The notes beneath the pieces were generated by a model that had not been told where the DNA came from, searched no databases, and worked only from the letters and a program-made list of their open reading frames with translations. This document shows positions 34,004-44,918 of a stretch of 64,000 nt of DNA, piece by piece; the stretch's first letter is position 1; every line of letters begins with the position of its first letter. The position numbers and the translations under genes were made by a program. The DNA comes from Mucilaginibacter aquaedulcis (GTDB taxonomy: Bacteria; Bacteroidota; Bacteroidia; Sphingobacteriales; Sphingobacteriaceae), in NCBI RefSeq assembly GCF_030409325.1, contig NZ_JAUFPR010000001.1, positions 248,001 to 312,000 on the forward strand, read 5' to 3'.

Positions 34004-37000
34004 TTAAAACTCAAACACTTCATTATCATTATCAGGTACTACTGCCTGTACCTGCCTGCCTTTTGTTTCATTGATCAATAGCTGCAATTCAATAGCAAAA
34101 CTTTCTATATCAGGATAATCAAACAGCTTTTTTAATGGCATATCAACCTCAAACTCGGCCCTTACTCTTGACATACATTGTGTGGCCAGCAGAGAGTGCC
34201 CGCCAAGTGAAAAGAAATTGTCCCTGATGCCAATTTGTGGCAGGCCAAGTACAAGTGTCCAGATGGCATGAAGCTTTTGCTGAAGCTGATTTGCAGGCGG
34301 CAAATAATTATCATCAACCAAAACACTCACCTTATAATTCTCCTTCAGTGCCTTGCGGTCTATTTTACCATTTGGGGTAAGTGGAAGTTTATCCAAACTG
34401 GTAAAGGCTGATGGTATCATATAGGCTGGCAAACGGGCAGCCAATACCTCCCTGATCATGGTGGAGGAAACGTTTTTCCCCTGCTCCATGATCATAAATG
34501 CCAGCAGGCAATCATTGTGCTGATTATCCTTTCCTGCTATTACAACCGCCTCGTTTACATCCACTATTTCCTTAATTACCGACTCAATTTCACCGGTTTC
34601 TATCCTGAAACCCCGAATTTTTACCTGCTGATCAATCCTTCCTAAAAATGTAATAGTACCGTTCGGTGCCCATTTTGCCAGATCACCGGTGCGATAGATA
34701 AGATCGTCAGGAGATACAGCAAATGGATTGGCAATAAACCTTCCACTTGTTAATTCTGGCTGACCCAAATATCCTTTGGCCAGGCCCTTACCTCCAATAT
34801 ATAACTCTCCGGCTACGCCTATAGGAACCGGTTGCATTGCATTATTGAGTATGTAGAATTGGGTATTTGCAATGGGGCCACCTATCAGCGCGTACCCATT
34901 AGCCGCCAAATGCTGCTCTGGATCAATTTGAAGCACGGCCGACCATATAGTGGTTTCTGTTGGCCCATACATATTCCATACTGATTGTGTCCGATTCACC
35001 AGTTCCCGGGCCAATTCATTTGGCAGGGCTTCTCCACCGCACAAGGTTTTTAGTGATGCAGAACCCTCCCACCCGTTGTTCAGCAACATTTGCCAGGTTG
35101 TAGGAGTGGCCTGCATTATGGTTGGTTTTATTTTTTGCAGGCAGGCTATTAATCTTACCGGGTCAGCAGCTATTTCATCAGGCAACAGGGCCAGCGTAGC
35201 ACCGCTGATGAGCGGAAGAAATATTTCGAGCCCGGCAATATCAAATGATATGGTGGTAACAGCCAGCAGTACATCATGGGCAGTAATTCCGGGTTCTGCT
35301 TGCATAGAAGCCAGGAAGTTGCTCAAGGCACCATGGCTTATCTGCACACCTTTGGGTTTACCCGTAGAACCTGAAGTATAAATAACATAAGCAAGGCTCT
35401 CCAACGTTACTTTAATAGCTAGTTCAGTTGCTTTATAAGCATCTATGCCGCCCTGTATTTCCTGAGTGGTTAATACCTTAACTTCTTCCTGCTGCCAAAG
35501 GGCACCGTATTTTTGTTCGGTTAGTAACAGGCTGGCTTTAGAGTCATGCAACATATAATGCAGGCGCTCAGCAGGGAATTTTGGATCTAATGGTAAGTAA
35601 GCCGCTCCGGATTTAAGGATGGCCAGCAAGCAGATCACCATCTCCGGCGACCGATCCATACATAGGGCAACCAATTCGCCCGTTTTTAATCCGGTACTTA
35701 ACAAATAATCAGCAAGCTTATTGGCGCGTGAATTTATTTCGCCATAGCTGTAGTTTTCGCCATCAAACAACAATGCGGTAGTATCCGGCTGTATTGATGC
35801 ATGTGCGGCAAACGCTTCTGAAACCGGCTGGATAATGTCTGCCATAGGTTCCCGTGCATTAAAGGTATCCAGGATGAGTGTTGTTTCTTCCTGATCGGCA
35901 AGTGAAACCTTACCTAAAGCTTGATCTATTCCTGCCGAAAATTCCTTCAGAATATTAAACAGATGGTGTAATAACCTATCAATGGTTTCTTCTGCAAACC
36001 GGGAAGCATCATAGCTGATACGGAAAGTAAGCGCATTGCCTGGTAATACCATGAGTGTTATGGGGTAATGCGTTTGTTCAGAAAACTGAACTTCTCCAAT
36101 GGTCAAATCCGATATCCCTTCATCAACAGATTTATCCACAGGATAATTCTCGAATATGATCAATGATTCAAACAGTGGCTCGCTTCCTGTAACTCCGGAA
36201 TATTCACGAATTTTGGTTAAAGAGGTATAAGAATAATTATCGCGTTCCAGTTGTTTGGCTTGTAAATCCTGCAGCCATTCACTTAACTCTTTATCGTTAT
36301 TGATGCCTACCCGCACAGGTACCGAATTGATAAACAGGCCCACCATTTTTTCAACGCCTTCCAGTTCGGGCGGGCGTCCGGATACCGTTGCACCAAATAC
36401 AACATCATCCGTACCTGAATACCTGCCTAAAAGTAAGGCCCATGCCGCATGAACAAGAATATTTAAAGTAACACCTTCATTTTGTGAAAGCTGTTTCAGT
36501 GAATTTTCCAACTCCGGGCCAAGCTCTTTTATGCATTCCTGCATCCGCACGCTTTTACCCGATAAGTCTTTATGCTGATCGATACCAAAAGGTGTAGCGT
36601 GATGAAACCCTGACAGATAATTATCCCACCATTGTTTTGCGGCGGCTTCATCTTGTTTAGCAAGCCAGTTTATAAAATTTACATATGGCCTGGTATAGCT
36701 AATTTGTGGCTCGGTACCCGAAGTTAAAGCCTCATACTGATCAAATACCTCCCTGAGAATAATGGGCAGGCACCAGCCATCCATTAAAATATGATGATGC
36801 GTCCAGCAGAAGAACCACTCGTTGTTTGGCAGATGACTGAGTTGGAAACGCATTAAAGCAGGCTCCAAGAATGTAAAAGATTGTTGAATATCCGAATCAA
36901 GAAATGTTTTGATCTCGTTTTTATCAGCCCAGCTGGCCTCATTCCATATAATATCTGCTTTGGTGTAAACAACCTGTGCGGGGTTGTCAAGTCCATCCCA

Positions 37001-40000
37001 GAAAAAGGCAGTGCGGAAAATATCATATTTGTTAATTACATTTTGCCAGGCCTTTTTAAATAAGCGCGCGTTCAGTTTACCCTGAATGGTTACACTCAGC
37101 TGCTCCCTGTAGGATACAGAGCTGGGGTTAAGCAGCGACTCAAAAAGCAGCCCTTGCTGTAATGGCGCCAAGGGATAAACATCAGCTATATCACGTAGTG
37201 AATAACCACTCTCCTTTATCTGCTTAGCCAGTAAACTAAGGTTTTGCTCATTTAAAACCGATACAGGAAAATCGACAGGACTGATACCGGCAGCTTCCGG
37301 CTGCATGCAATGATCAATAAGCGCGTGAAGATTTGAGATAAATGAACTTACCAGATCATGTATTGTGCTATCCCTGAGTTGGCTTTTATCGTATTCAATT
37401 CCGATTTTAAGCTGCCCGTTTATAATGATCAGGTTGGCGCTCAGTAAATATAATGGCCTATTATCTGGGCTTTGTTCAAAGCCACAGTCGGCATCAGAAA
37501 GTCTCCAGCCATTATTTTCCGGTATTGCAGTGCCGCTTTGACCGAGATAATTAAATATAACCTGAGGATGCAGACCCAAGGCAAAACTTTCTGATTCATT
37601 TGACAGGTATCTCAGCAAACCATAGCCTACTCCTTTATTAGGTATGCCTCGGTATTGTTGTTTTATAGATTGCAGAATTTCCGCGGCCCCGGCATTTTCA
37701 GGCATAGTAAAAACAGCCGGAAAAGCAGATGTGAACCAGCCGATTGTACGTGAGATGTCCAGGTCATCAACTAAGCTTTCCCTGCCATGTCCTTCAAGTT
37801 GTATTGTTACAGTTTCACTTTTTAACCACTGCCCAAGTGATAACACAAATGCAGAAAGCAAAACCTCCTGAATATGGGTACGATAAGCTGCTGGAACAAC
37901 CTTAATTAAATTTTCTGTACGGCGCTCGTCTAAATAGGAAGCAATAATACCGGTTGAACTATCACCTGCTGAATTAATCACATTATCAAGCGGGACAAGC
38001 GGCGTTTTTATATTGCTGATTTTTTTCCAGTAATTGATCTCATCTGCCGAAATATTGTTTTTAGCATATGCTGTTGTAGCCTCAACCCAATCTTTAAAGG
38101 AATGTGTTTTTTCGGGCAGGCTTGACTTAGATGCAGAACCCAGTATATTGAAAAGATCTTCCAATAAAATCCTCCATGAAACGCCGTCAATTACCAAATG
38201 ATGCGCGATCAGCAATAACCTTGATGGCTCATTATTACCCATTTTAAAAAGTGTAGCCTTAAATACCGATCCCTTTTCAAGGCTTAAGCCAGCCTGAATG
38301 TCATTGGCTATTTCAAGGAATTTATTTTCTTTTTCTTCGTCGGTAACCTCAGTCAGATCATAGTTATGGAAAATTTTATCAGCCGCATCAAGCATTATCT
38401 CTTGCACCCAAACGTTACCTGTTTCCTGGTAATAGCGTGCACGTAAAACATCGTGATGGGCTATTAATTTTTGAAGAGCCCGTTCAATTGATTCCGCGCT
38501 CGTTTCCTGATCGGTTTCTAACAGGGCAGCCTGGTTAAAGTGGTTGGGCCAGGTTAATTGCTGTTCAAAAAACCATTGCTGAATTGGAGCCAGCGGAACC
38601 TTTCCGGATATTTTACCCTGCTCTGCCGTTGTTTTACTTTTTTGTTTCGCAACCGCTGCCAGTGAGGCTATGGTCTGGTTTTCAAAAAGATCTTTCGGTG
38701 TAAATTCCAACCCGGCCGATCTTGCTCTTGAAACAATTTGAATACTCAGAATAGAATCGCCGCCAAGCTTAAAAAAGTTATGATGAATACCGGCTTTCTC
38801 CACTCCAAGTACATCCTGCCATATGCGGGCAAGTATCCTTTCCTGTTCGTTTCGTGGTGCTGTGTATTCATTTGTTTTGCGCACAGCACCCTTTGCATAA
38901 GCCAGAAGTGCCTTTTGATCTATCTTCCCGTTCAGGGTTAAAGGAATTTCATCCAAAACCACGATGCTATTAGGTTGAAGATAAACAGGCAGTTTATCTT
39001 GAAGAAATTCTTCCAAACTAATTACCCCCTCATCTAAAACAGGTTCTTCCGTAATAAAGGCTACAAGCCGTTGATATCTGTTGGCATCCTGCTGCACCTG
39101 CACCACAGCCTGTTTAACAGAGGGGTATTTTTTCAGCGTTTCCTCTATCTCACCAGGTTCAATCCTGAATCCCCGTAGTTTTACCTGCCGGTCAATACGG
39201 CCTATATAATAAATATTACCATCGGGCAGGAACTTTGCCATATCGCCTGAACGGTACATTTTCGCGCCCGCCTTTTTTGAAAAAGGATCGGCAATAAATC
39301 GTTCACTGTTGATCTCCGCTAAATTGATGTACCCTGCAGATAGGCCTGTACCGCTGATAAACAATTCGCCGGGTATTCCTGGAGGTAGCGGCATCAGGTT
39401 TTCATCAAGAATGTAAATAGCGGTATTACCAATGGGCCGGCCTATATGTAAAGGACTTTCATCTAAATCACACAAGGTAAGGGATGCGCAAACCGTATAT
39501 TCTGTAGGGCCATATGCATTGATAAAATTGCGTTTTTTGCCCCATTGTGCAATAAGCTCGGGTTGGCAGGCCTCACCTGCAACTATCAATGTTTCTAATA
39601 AAGGTAGCTCCGCATACGGAAGTGCCTTAAGAATAGACGGAGGAATTATTACATAGGTGATCTTCGTGCTTTCGAGCAATGAGATCAGGTCGGGGCCCGG
39701 AAGCATTTTTGCCTTTGTTGCCATAACTACTGTTGCTCCGGCATGTAAGCAGGCAAATATTTCGGCAATGGAAGCATCAAAACTCAGGGAAGCGAATTGC
39801 AATGTTTTGCTGTTCTTATTCACCAGGAATCCCTTTGCCAGTTCAATGGATAAATTCAGTAAACCAATATGGCGCAACATTACCCCTTTCGGGTTCCCGG
39901 TTGAACCTGATGTATAAATTATATAAGCCAGCGATTCAGGATCAATGACAGGCTTGATGAAATTACCGACTCCGGTATAACTTACTGCTTCCCGGTTGTT

Positions 40001-43000
40001 GATAAATGGCAGGTTAAATTCCTCCAGTATATTCTCTTCGCCGGCAATAAAATTCACTTCAGCATCGCTAAGCATAAAACTTATCCTGTCCAGCGGGTAG
40101 TCGGGATCAATGGGTACGTATACACCGCCCGCTTTCATGATTCCTATAATGGCTGATAATATACGGATGGACCGGATGGCGATAACCCCCACCCTGTCTC
40201 CTTGTTTTAAGCCCCGGTGCTGCAAATAACGGGCAAAGTTTTCGGCTTCACGCTCCAGTTGCTGATAAGTTAGTAACAACCCATCATATTCAAAAGCAAT
40301 ATGTTCCGGGCTTTCTCCGGCTATTTCTGTAACCCGGTCTAATACTGTTTTGCCTGCCGGTAAGGCACGATCGGTACTGTTCCAGTCATAAATTATTTTC
40401 CTGTATTCGCTTTCATTCAGCAAAGGCAGTGTTTTTAAGTTTTGCTTAGGATTTTCAGAAACCTTCTCTAACAGACCAATAAAATGACCTGCCATCTGCT
40501 CAATTGTTGATGGTAAAAACAGATCATTATTGTATTCCATTATACCCTTAAGTCCGGTATCGGTATCCTCCATTGACAGGTACAGATCATATTTGGCAAT
40601 GGGCCGTATCAAGTCCTTTGGCGTTATTCTCAGCCCGGGGATTTCAAACGCCGGCATAGGCATATTCTGCATATTAAAGGCAACCTGAAAAATTGGGCTG
40701 TAGCTCATATCCCTTTCCGGCTGCAACTCGTCGATTACCTGATCAAATGGAATATCCTGATGCGCATAGGCCTCAAATGCCAGTTGTTTTACCTGTTCAA
40801 GTAATGCAAGGAAATTATCGGCCACACTAAGTTCTACGCGGTAAACAATAATATTTACAAAAAAGCCTATCAATGCCTCCGTTTCTTTACGGTTACGGTT
40901 TGCAATTGATGAGCCAATCAACAGGTTGTTCTGTCTGCTGTATCTTGATAACAACAAAGAATACGCAGAAAGAAGTGTCATAAAAAGGGTGGCTCCCTGT
41001 TTATTACTTAAATTCCTGAGTTTAGCAGATACTTCTGCAGAAACGGTAAACCTGTAGGCGCTACCGTTTTCTGTGCGAATAGCGGGCCTTGGTTTATCCG
41101 TTGGCAGATCAAGTATAAATGGCGCACCGGATAATTTATTTTTCCAGTATGATAGCTGCCTTTCATAAAAATGTTCATTTTTAAGCGTGCGTTGCCAACA
41201 GGCGAAATCAGCATATTGAATTGGCAACGGACTAAGCGGGGAAGTATCGCCCGATGCATACGCCTGATACAGTGTGATCAATTCGTTAATAAATACTCCC
41301 GACGACCAGCCATCAGAAACGATATGATGCATGTTGACGAACAATATATGCTCTTCTTCAGAAACGGCGATTAGTATAGCCCTTATCAATTGATCATACT
41401 GGAGATCAAACGATTTTGCCGCTTCATTGGCAATTAACTCGTAAAATAACTGCTCTCCCTTATCGGCAATTGTTACCGTAGGAATGATAAATGGCTGTGC
41501 CTCCTTTACAAGCTGATAGGCTTTTCCATCAACATCATGAAAGTTTGTTCTGAGTATTTCGTGCCTGTTTATAATTTCCGTAAATGCGCTTTGTAAAGCA
41601 TCCTTGTTCAGGACACCCTCAATTTTAATAGCTTCGGGAATATTGTAAGATGACGACTGCCCCTCCAGCCTGTTCAGGAACCAAAGTCGCTGCTGGGCAA
41701 ATGACAGTAGCGACCTTTCCCTTCCCGTTACACGAACAATAGGCGGCAGATCATTCTCTGAACTGCCGCCTTTTAATTTTTCGATTAAAGAGGCCAACTC
41801 TTCGATAGTTGGATTTTCGAGCACCTCTTTCACCCCGATACTAACCTTAAAGGCAGCACGGATACGCGAGGTCATTTGGGTGGCGTTCAATGAGTGCCCT
41901 CCCAGTTCAAAGAAATTATCGGTTATACCGGGTGCTTGTACCTTTAATATTCCAGCCCAGATCACGGCTATAACCTCCTGAACAGGATTACCGGGTATAC
42001 GGTAAGTTACAGGTAACTGTTCTTCTGCTTTTAATCCACTTATCAAAGCTTTTTTATTGGTTTTACCATTTGCCGTAAGTGGAAAATCAGTCAATACCTC
42101 ATACTGGGCAGGAATCATGTAAGCCGGTAGATATTGCTGTAATCTACCTTTTAAATCTTCCTTATTAAAAGATGCCGGGTCCTGCATTTTAACAAATGCA
42201 GTAAGGCTTATTTCTGCCGAATCATTTTTAACGGGCAGTACGGCAGCATCTATAACGTTTGGATAATTAAGAATATGGCTTTCTATCTCACCGGGCTCTA
42301 TGCGGTATCCCCTTACTTTTACCTGTTCATCACTGCGGCCAAAATATTGGATACTGCCATCCTCAAGCCAGCAGCCGATATCACCTGTGCGATAGATCTT
42401 CTGCCCGGCTTCAAACGGTGAATCAATAAATCTTAAGGCACTTTGTTCTGGCTGGCCCATATAACCTTTAGCAAGGCAAGTACCGCCAATGTAAATTTCT
42501 CCCTTTATCCCGATGGGGACAGGCATCGAGGCTTGGTTCAAAACATAGATGGACGTATTAGCGATAGGCTTGCCTGCATTTATTTTACCGACCGAAACAG
42601 CAATAGCTGTACACCCGATGGTAGCCTCCGTAGGGCCGTATTCGTTAAAAATAATTACTCCAGGCCACTTATCATTTACAATTTGCACATGCTCATCCTT
42701 CAAAGCCTCACCGCCAACAATCAGCGTTCGCAGCTGATTATTGCCTTCCTCAATATCTTTTAGCAACGTTATGTGCGATGGGGTAAGCTTAACGGTATCA
42801 AGCGCTCCATTCGGGCCAAAAATATCTTCTACTGCTAAGCCAACCTCTGTATCTTCATATATTTTTATGGTTTTCCCTTTGCTCAGCGGAATAAAAATGC
42901 TTGAAAGCGTAAGATCAAAAGCAGGCGAGGTAAACAACGGAAAATTGCCTCCTGAAGGATTATGGTCAAAATAATATTGATTGGCCCAATGAATGTAGTT

Positions 43001-44911
43001 AAATAAACTTAAATGATTTATTTTAACTCCTTTAGGCTTGCCAGTAGAACCTGATGTGTAGATCAGGTAAGCCGCGTCGTCAGGGTTTACACTAATATCA
43101 GAAATTGGCTCCGAAGCCACAACTTTGTTCTTGGTAACCTGTGAATCGATCAGTAAGATTGATTCGCTTTCAAATTCCTCTAAAAGATCGGCTTTATCAC
43201 TGATAAATACCTCTACCCCGGCATCAGTAATGATGGATTGGATGCGTTGCAGCGGCAATGTGGCATCTATAGGTAAAAACGCGGCCCCTGCCTTCATAAT
43301 ACCTAATACCGATACTACCAGATCAATACTTTTATCCAGTAACAAGGCTACTATGTCGCCCTTCCTTGTCCCTTTTGAAAGTAGTGTATCGCGCATAATA
43401 TTGGCACGATCATTCAATTGTGCATATGAAACACGTTCATCACGGCAAACAATGGCAATATTACCAGGAGTTTCAGCTGTATGTTTACTAATAAGGTCAA
43501 GTATTGTTTGATCAGATGGTAAAACACGCTTTGTACTGTTAAAGCTGATAAGCACCTCTTCCCTCTCAGCCTCGCTTAGTATGGAAACCTTTGCAGGCGA
43601 TTGTAATGGATCATTTAAAACAGAGCGGATAGCTGTTTCCAGGTGAACAAATACTTTCTCTATCTCTGCCTGGCTGAAACTATCCTTAAAATAATTCATC
43701 TGAAAGCGGATCACCTGCCCCCGAGGAATTATCATCAGCGTAAGCGGATAATTGGTTTCTTCAAATGATCTTACATTTTTTATCTCTAATCCGTCAAAAC
43801 CCTGCTGGGCAGCGGCATCAAAGGGATAGTTTTCAAAAACCAGCAAACTCCTGAACAATGGCGCGTCTCCGGATACGTCCGAAGCTTTTTTGATATCCAC
43901 TAAAGGGGTAAAAGAAAATTCGTTTCTTTCATTGTTTCGTGCCTGCAAGTATTTTAGCCAGCTAACCATGTCGGTATCGTGGCTTATATCGGCCTTTACG
44001 GGCAATGAATTGATAAAAAGCCCTACTATTGATTCTACATTTGGTAGTTCAGGGGGACGGCCGGAAACCGTTGCTCCAAAAACCACCCGATTTTCACCGC
44101 TGTAAGTACTCAATAATATGGCCCATATGCCCTGCATCAAGACATTTGCAGTTATACCGTTTTGCTTAGTCCACTCCAAAATTGAGGCCGACAACTCTGG
44201 CGAAAGATCATATGAGCATTCGGCATACCCGTGGCTTATATTATATTTATCGGCCAATACGGCATTACCTATTCCTAAAGCAGTTGGCGTGTTAAACCCG
44301 GCAAGTTCATTTTTCCAGAACGCTTTGGCTTTTTCCTGATCTTGTTTTCCGAGCCATGTTATGTAGTTTTTAAATGGCGGGGTAGCCGGAAAATGAACCG
44401 GCTTGTGAACTAAGTTTGCCTTATATCTTTTAAACAACTCATCCAGAACAATGCCCGAGCACCAGCCATCCATCAGCATGTGATGGTGGCTCCAGATAAA
44501 CTTCCATGAGTTTTTGCCTGTATTGATCAGTATGCAGCGCATTAATGGAGCCTGTTCATGATCAAAACCATGCCTGCGGTCATCACGCAGCAGCAGATCA
44601 AATTTCTCATTGATCTTGTTTTGATCAAACATGCTCCAGTCGAGCGTTTCCCAGGGTAAGGTTGCGGTTTTATGTACTACCTGAACAGGTTTATCAAGCC
44701 CATCCCAATGAAAAGAAGTGCGAAAAACGGCATACCGGTCAACTATTTCCTGCCAGGCTTGCTGAAAGCCTGCTAAATTAATTTCTCCCTCAAAATCACA
44801 GCTTACCTGTTCAAAGTAAGCTTCAGCCTCTGGTTGGGCCAGCATGTGAAATAACATGCCTTCCTGCATGGGTGAAAGCGTATAAATATCTTCTACCTGA
44901 TTTTTGTTCAT
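34004..44911 (-). CDS. NRPS, three modules: C-A-T-C-A-T-E-C-A-T
   Basis: About 3635 residues from the ATG at 44911 (7 bp after the previous stop). Module 1: DCL-type C (SPMQEGMLFH, HHHMLMDGWC), A with code D-L-S-K-I-G-E-I-G (Asn-like), T near 1003. Module 2: LCL-type C (HHIVSDGW), A with D-A-A-I-I-A-A-V-C (hydrophobic, unassigned), T with LGGDS near 2050, then an epimerisation domain (HHLVIDGVSW, EGHGRE). Module 3: DCL-type C (HHHILMDGWC), A with D-I-L-Q-L-G-M-I-W (Gly type), T near 3570. The short acidic C-terminal tail (DNDNEVFEF) may pair with the TubC dock of the next protein. The codes are by-eye alignments. Confidence 0.93.
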   Translation of the reverse strand: MNKNQVEDIYTLSPMQEGMLFHMLAQPEAEAYFEQVSCDFEGEINLAGFQQAWQEIVDRYAVFRTSFHWDGLDKPVQVVHKTATLPWETLDWSMFDQNKINEKFDLLLRDDRRHGFDHEQAPLMRCILINTGKNSWKFIWSHHHMLMDGWCSGIVLDELFKRYKANLVHKPVHFPATPPFKNYITWLGKQDQEKAKAFWKNELAGFNTPTALGIGNAVLADKYNISHGYAECSYDLSPELSASILEWTKQNGITANVLMQGIWAILLSTYSGENRVVFGATVSGRPPELPNVESIVGLFINSLPVKADISHDTDMVSWLKYLQARNNERNEFSFTPLVDIKKASDVSGDAPLFRSLLVFENYPFDAAAQQGFDGLEIKNVRSFEETNYPLTLMIIPRGQVIRFQMNYFKDSFSQAEIEKVFVHLETAIRSVLNDPLQSPAKVSILSEAEREEVLISFNSTKRVLPSDQTILDLISKHTAETPGNIAIVCRDERVSYAQLNDRANIMRDTLLSKGTRKGDIVALLLDKSIDLVVSVLGIMKAGAAFLPIDATLPLQRIQSIITDAGVEVFISDKADLLEEFESESILLIDSQVTKNKVVASEPISDISVNPDDAAYLIYTSGSTGKPKGVKINHLSLFNYIHWANQYYFDHNPSGGNFPLFTSPAFDLTLSSIFIPLSKGKTIKIYEDTEVGLAVEDIFGPNGALDTVKLTPSHITLLKDIEEGNNQLRTLIVGGEALKDEHVQIVNDKWPGVIIFNEYGPTEATIGCTAIAVSVGKINAGKPIANTSIYVLNQASMPVPIGIKGEIYIGGTCLAKGYMGQPEQSALRFIDSPFEAGQKIYRTGDIGCWLEDGSIQYFGRSDEQVKVRGYRIEPGEIESHILNYPNVIDAAVLPVKNDSAEISLTAFVKMQDPASFNKEDLKGRLQQYLPAYMIPAQYEVLTDFPLTANGKTNKKALISGLKAEEQLPVTYRIPGNPVQEVIAVIWAGILKVQAPGITDNFFELGGHSLNATQMTSRIRAAFKVSIGVKEVLENPTIEELASLIEKLKGGSSENDLPPIVRVTGRERSLLSFAQQRLWFLNRLEGQSSSYNIPEAIKIEGVLNKDALQSAFTEIINRHEILRTNFHDVDGKAYQLVKEAQPFIIPTVTIADKGEQLFYELIANEAAKSFDLQYDQLIRAILIAVSEEEHILFVNMHHIVSDGWSSGVFINELITLYQAYASGDTSPLSPLPIQYADFACWQRTLKNEHFYERQLSYWKNKLSGAPFILDLPTDKPRPAIRTENGSAYRFTVSAEVSAKLRNLSNKQGATLFMTLLSAYSLLLSRYSRQNNLLIGSSIANRNRKETEALIGFFVNIIVYRVELSVADNFLALLEQVKQLAFEAYAHQDIPFDQVIDELQPERDMSYSPIFQVAFNMQNMPMPAFEIPGLRITPKDLIRPIAKYDLYLSMEDTDTGLKGIMEYNNDLFLPSTIEQMAGHFIGLLEKVSENPKQNLKTLPLLNESEYRKIIYDWNSTDRALPAGKTVLDRVTEIAGESPEHIAFEYDGLLLTYQQLEREAENFARYLQHRGLKQGDRVGVIAIRSIRILSAIIGIMKAGGVYVPIDPDYPLDRISFMLSDAEVNFIAGEENILEEFNLPFINNREAVSYTGVGNFIKPVIDPESLAYIIYTSGSTGNPKGVMLRHIGLLNLSIELAKGFLVNKNSKTLQFASLSFDASIAEIFACLHAGATVVMATKAKMLPGPDLISLLESTKITYVIIPPSILKALPYAELPLLETLIVAGEACQPELIAQWGKKRNFINAYGPTEYTVCASLTLCDLDESPLHIGRPIGNTAIYILDENLMPLPPGIPGELFISGTGLSAGYINLAEINSERFIADPFSKKAGAKMYRSGDMAKFLPDGNIYYIGRIDRQVKLRGFRIEPGEIEETLKKYPSVKQAVVQVQQDANRYQRLVAFITEEPVLDEGVISLEEFLQDKLPVYLQPNSIVVLDEIPLTLNGKIDQKALLAYAKGAVRKTNEYTAPRNEQERILARIWQDVLGVEKAGIHHNFFKLGGDSILSIQIVSRARSAGLEFTPKDLFENQTIASLAAVAKQKSKTTAEQGKISGKVPLAPIQQWFFEQQLTWPNHFNQAALLETDQETSAESIERALQKLIAHHDVLRARYYQETGNVWVQEIMLDAADKIFHNYDLTEVTDEEKENKFLEIANDIQAGLSLEKGSVFKATLFKMGNNEPSRLLLIAHHLVIDGVSWRILLEDLFNILGSASKSSLPEKTHSFKDWVEATTAYAKNNISADEINYWKKISNIKTPLVPLDNVINSAGDSSTGIIASYLDERRTENLIKVVPAAYRTHIQEVLLSAFVLSLGQWLKSETVTIQLEGHGRESLVDDLDISRTIGWFTSAFPAVFTMPENAGAAEILQSIKQQYRGIPNKGVGYGLLRYLSNESESFALGLHPQVIFNYLGQSGTAIPENNGWRLSDADCGFEQSPDNRPLYLLSANLIIINGQLKIGIEYDKSQLRDSTIHDLVSSFISNLHALIDHCMQPEAAGISPVDFPVSVLNEQNLSLLAKQIKESGYSLRDIADVYPLAPLQQGLLFESLLNPSSVSYREQLSVTIQGKLNARLFKKAWQNVINKYDIFRTAFFWDGLDNPAQVVYTKADIIWNEASWADKNEIKTFLDSDIQQSFTFLEPALMRFQLSHLPNNEWFFCWTHHHILMDGWCLPIILREVFDQYEALTSGTEPQISYTRPYVNFINWLAKQDEAAAKQWWDNYLSGFHHATPFGIDQHKDLSGKSVRMQECIKELGPELENSLKQLSQNEGVTLNILVHAAWALLLGRYSGTDDVVFGATVSGRPPELEGVEKMVGLFINSVPVRVGINNDKELSEWLQDLQAKQLERDNYSYTSLTKIREYSGVTGSEPLFESLIIFENYPVDKSVDEGISDLTIGEVQFSEQTHYPITLMVLPGNALTFRISYDASRFAEETIDRLLHHLFNILKEFSAGIDQALGKVSLADQEETTLILDTFNAREPMADIIQPVSEAFAAHASIQPDTTALLFDGENYSYGEINSRANKLADYLLSTGLKTGELVALCMDRSPEMVICLLAILKSGAAYLPLDPKFPAERLHYMLHDSKASLLLTEQKYGALWQQEEVKVLTTQEIQGGIDAYKATELAIKVTLESLAYVIYTSGSTGKPKGVQISHGALSNFLASMQAEPGITAHDVLLAVTTISFDIAGLEIFLPLISGATLALLPDEIAADPVRLIACLQKIKPTIMQATPTTWQMLLNNGWEGSASLKTLCGGEALPNELARELVNRTQSVWNMYGPTETTIWSAVLQIDPEQHLAANGYALIGGPIANTQFYILNNAMQPVPIGVAGELYIGGKGLAKGYLGQPELTSGRFIANPFAVSPDDLIYRTGDLAKWAPNGTITFLGRIDQQVKIRGFRIETGEIESVIKEIVDVNEAVVIAGKDNQHNDCLLAFMIMEQGKNVSSTMIREVLAARLPAYMIPSAFTSLDKLPLTPNGKIDRKALKENYKVSVLVDDNYLPPANQLQQKLHAIWTLVLGLPQIGIRDNFFSLGGHSLLATQCMSRVRAEFEVDMPLKKLFDYPDIESFAIELQLLINETKGRQVQAVVPDNDNEVFEF

Positions 44912-44918
44912 CGCCGGC

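Noticed and set aside
34950..35381. Plus-strand open frame of 143 codons within the NRPS gene
   Set aside because: It is antisense to a conserved adenylation domain and has no recognisable protein character.
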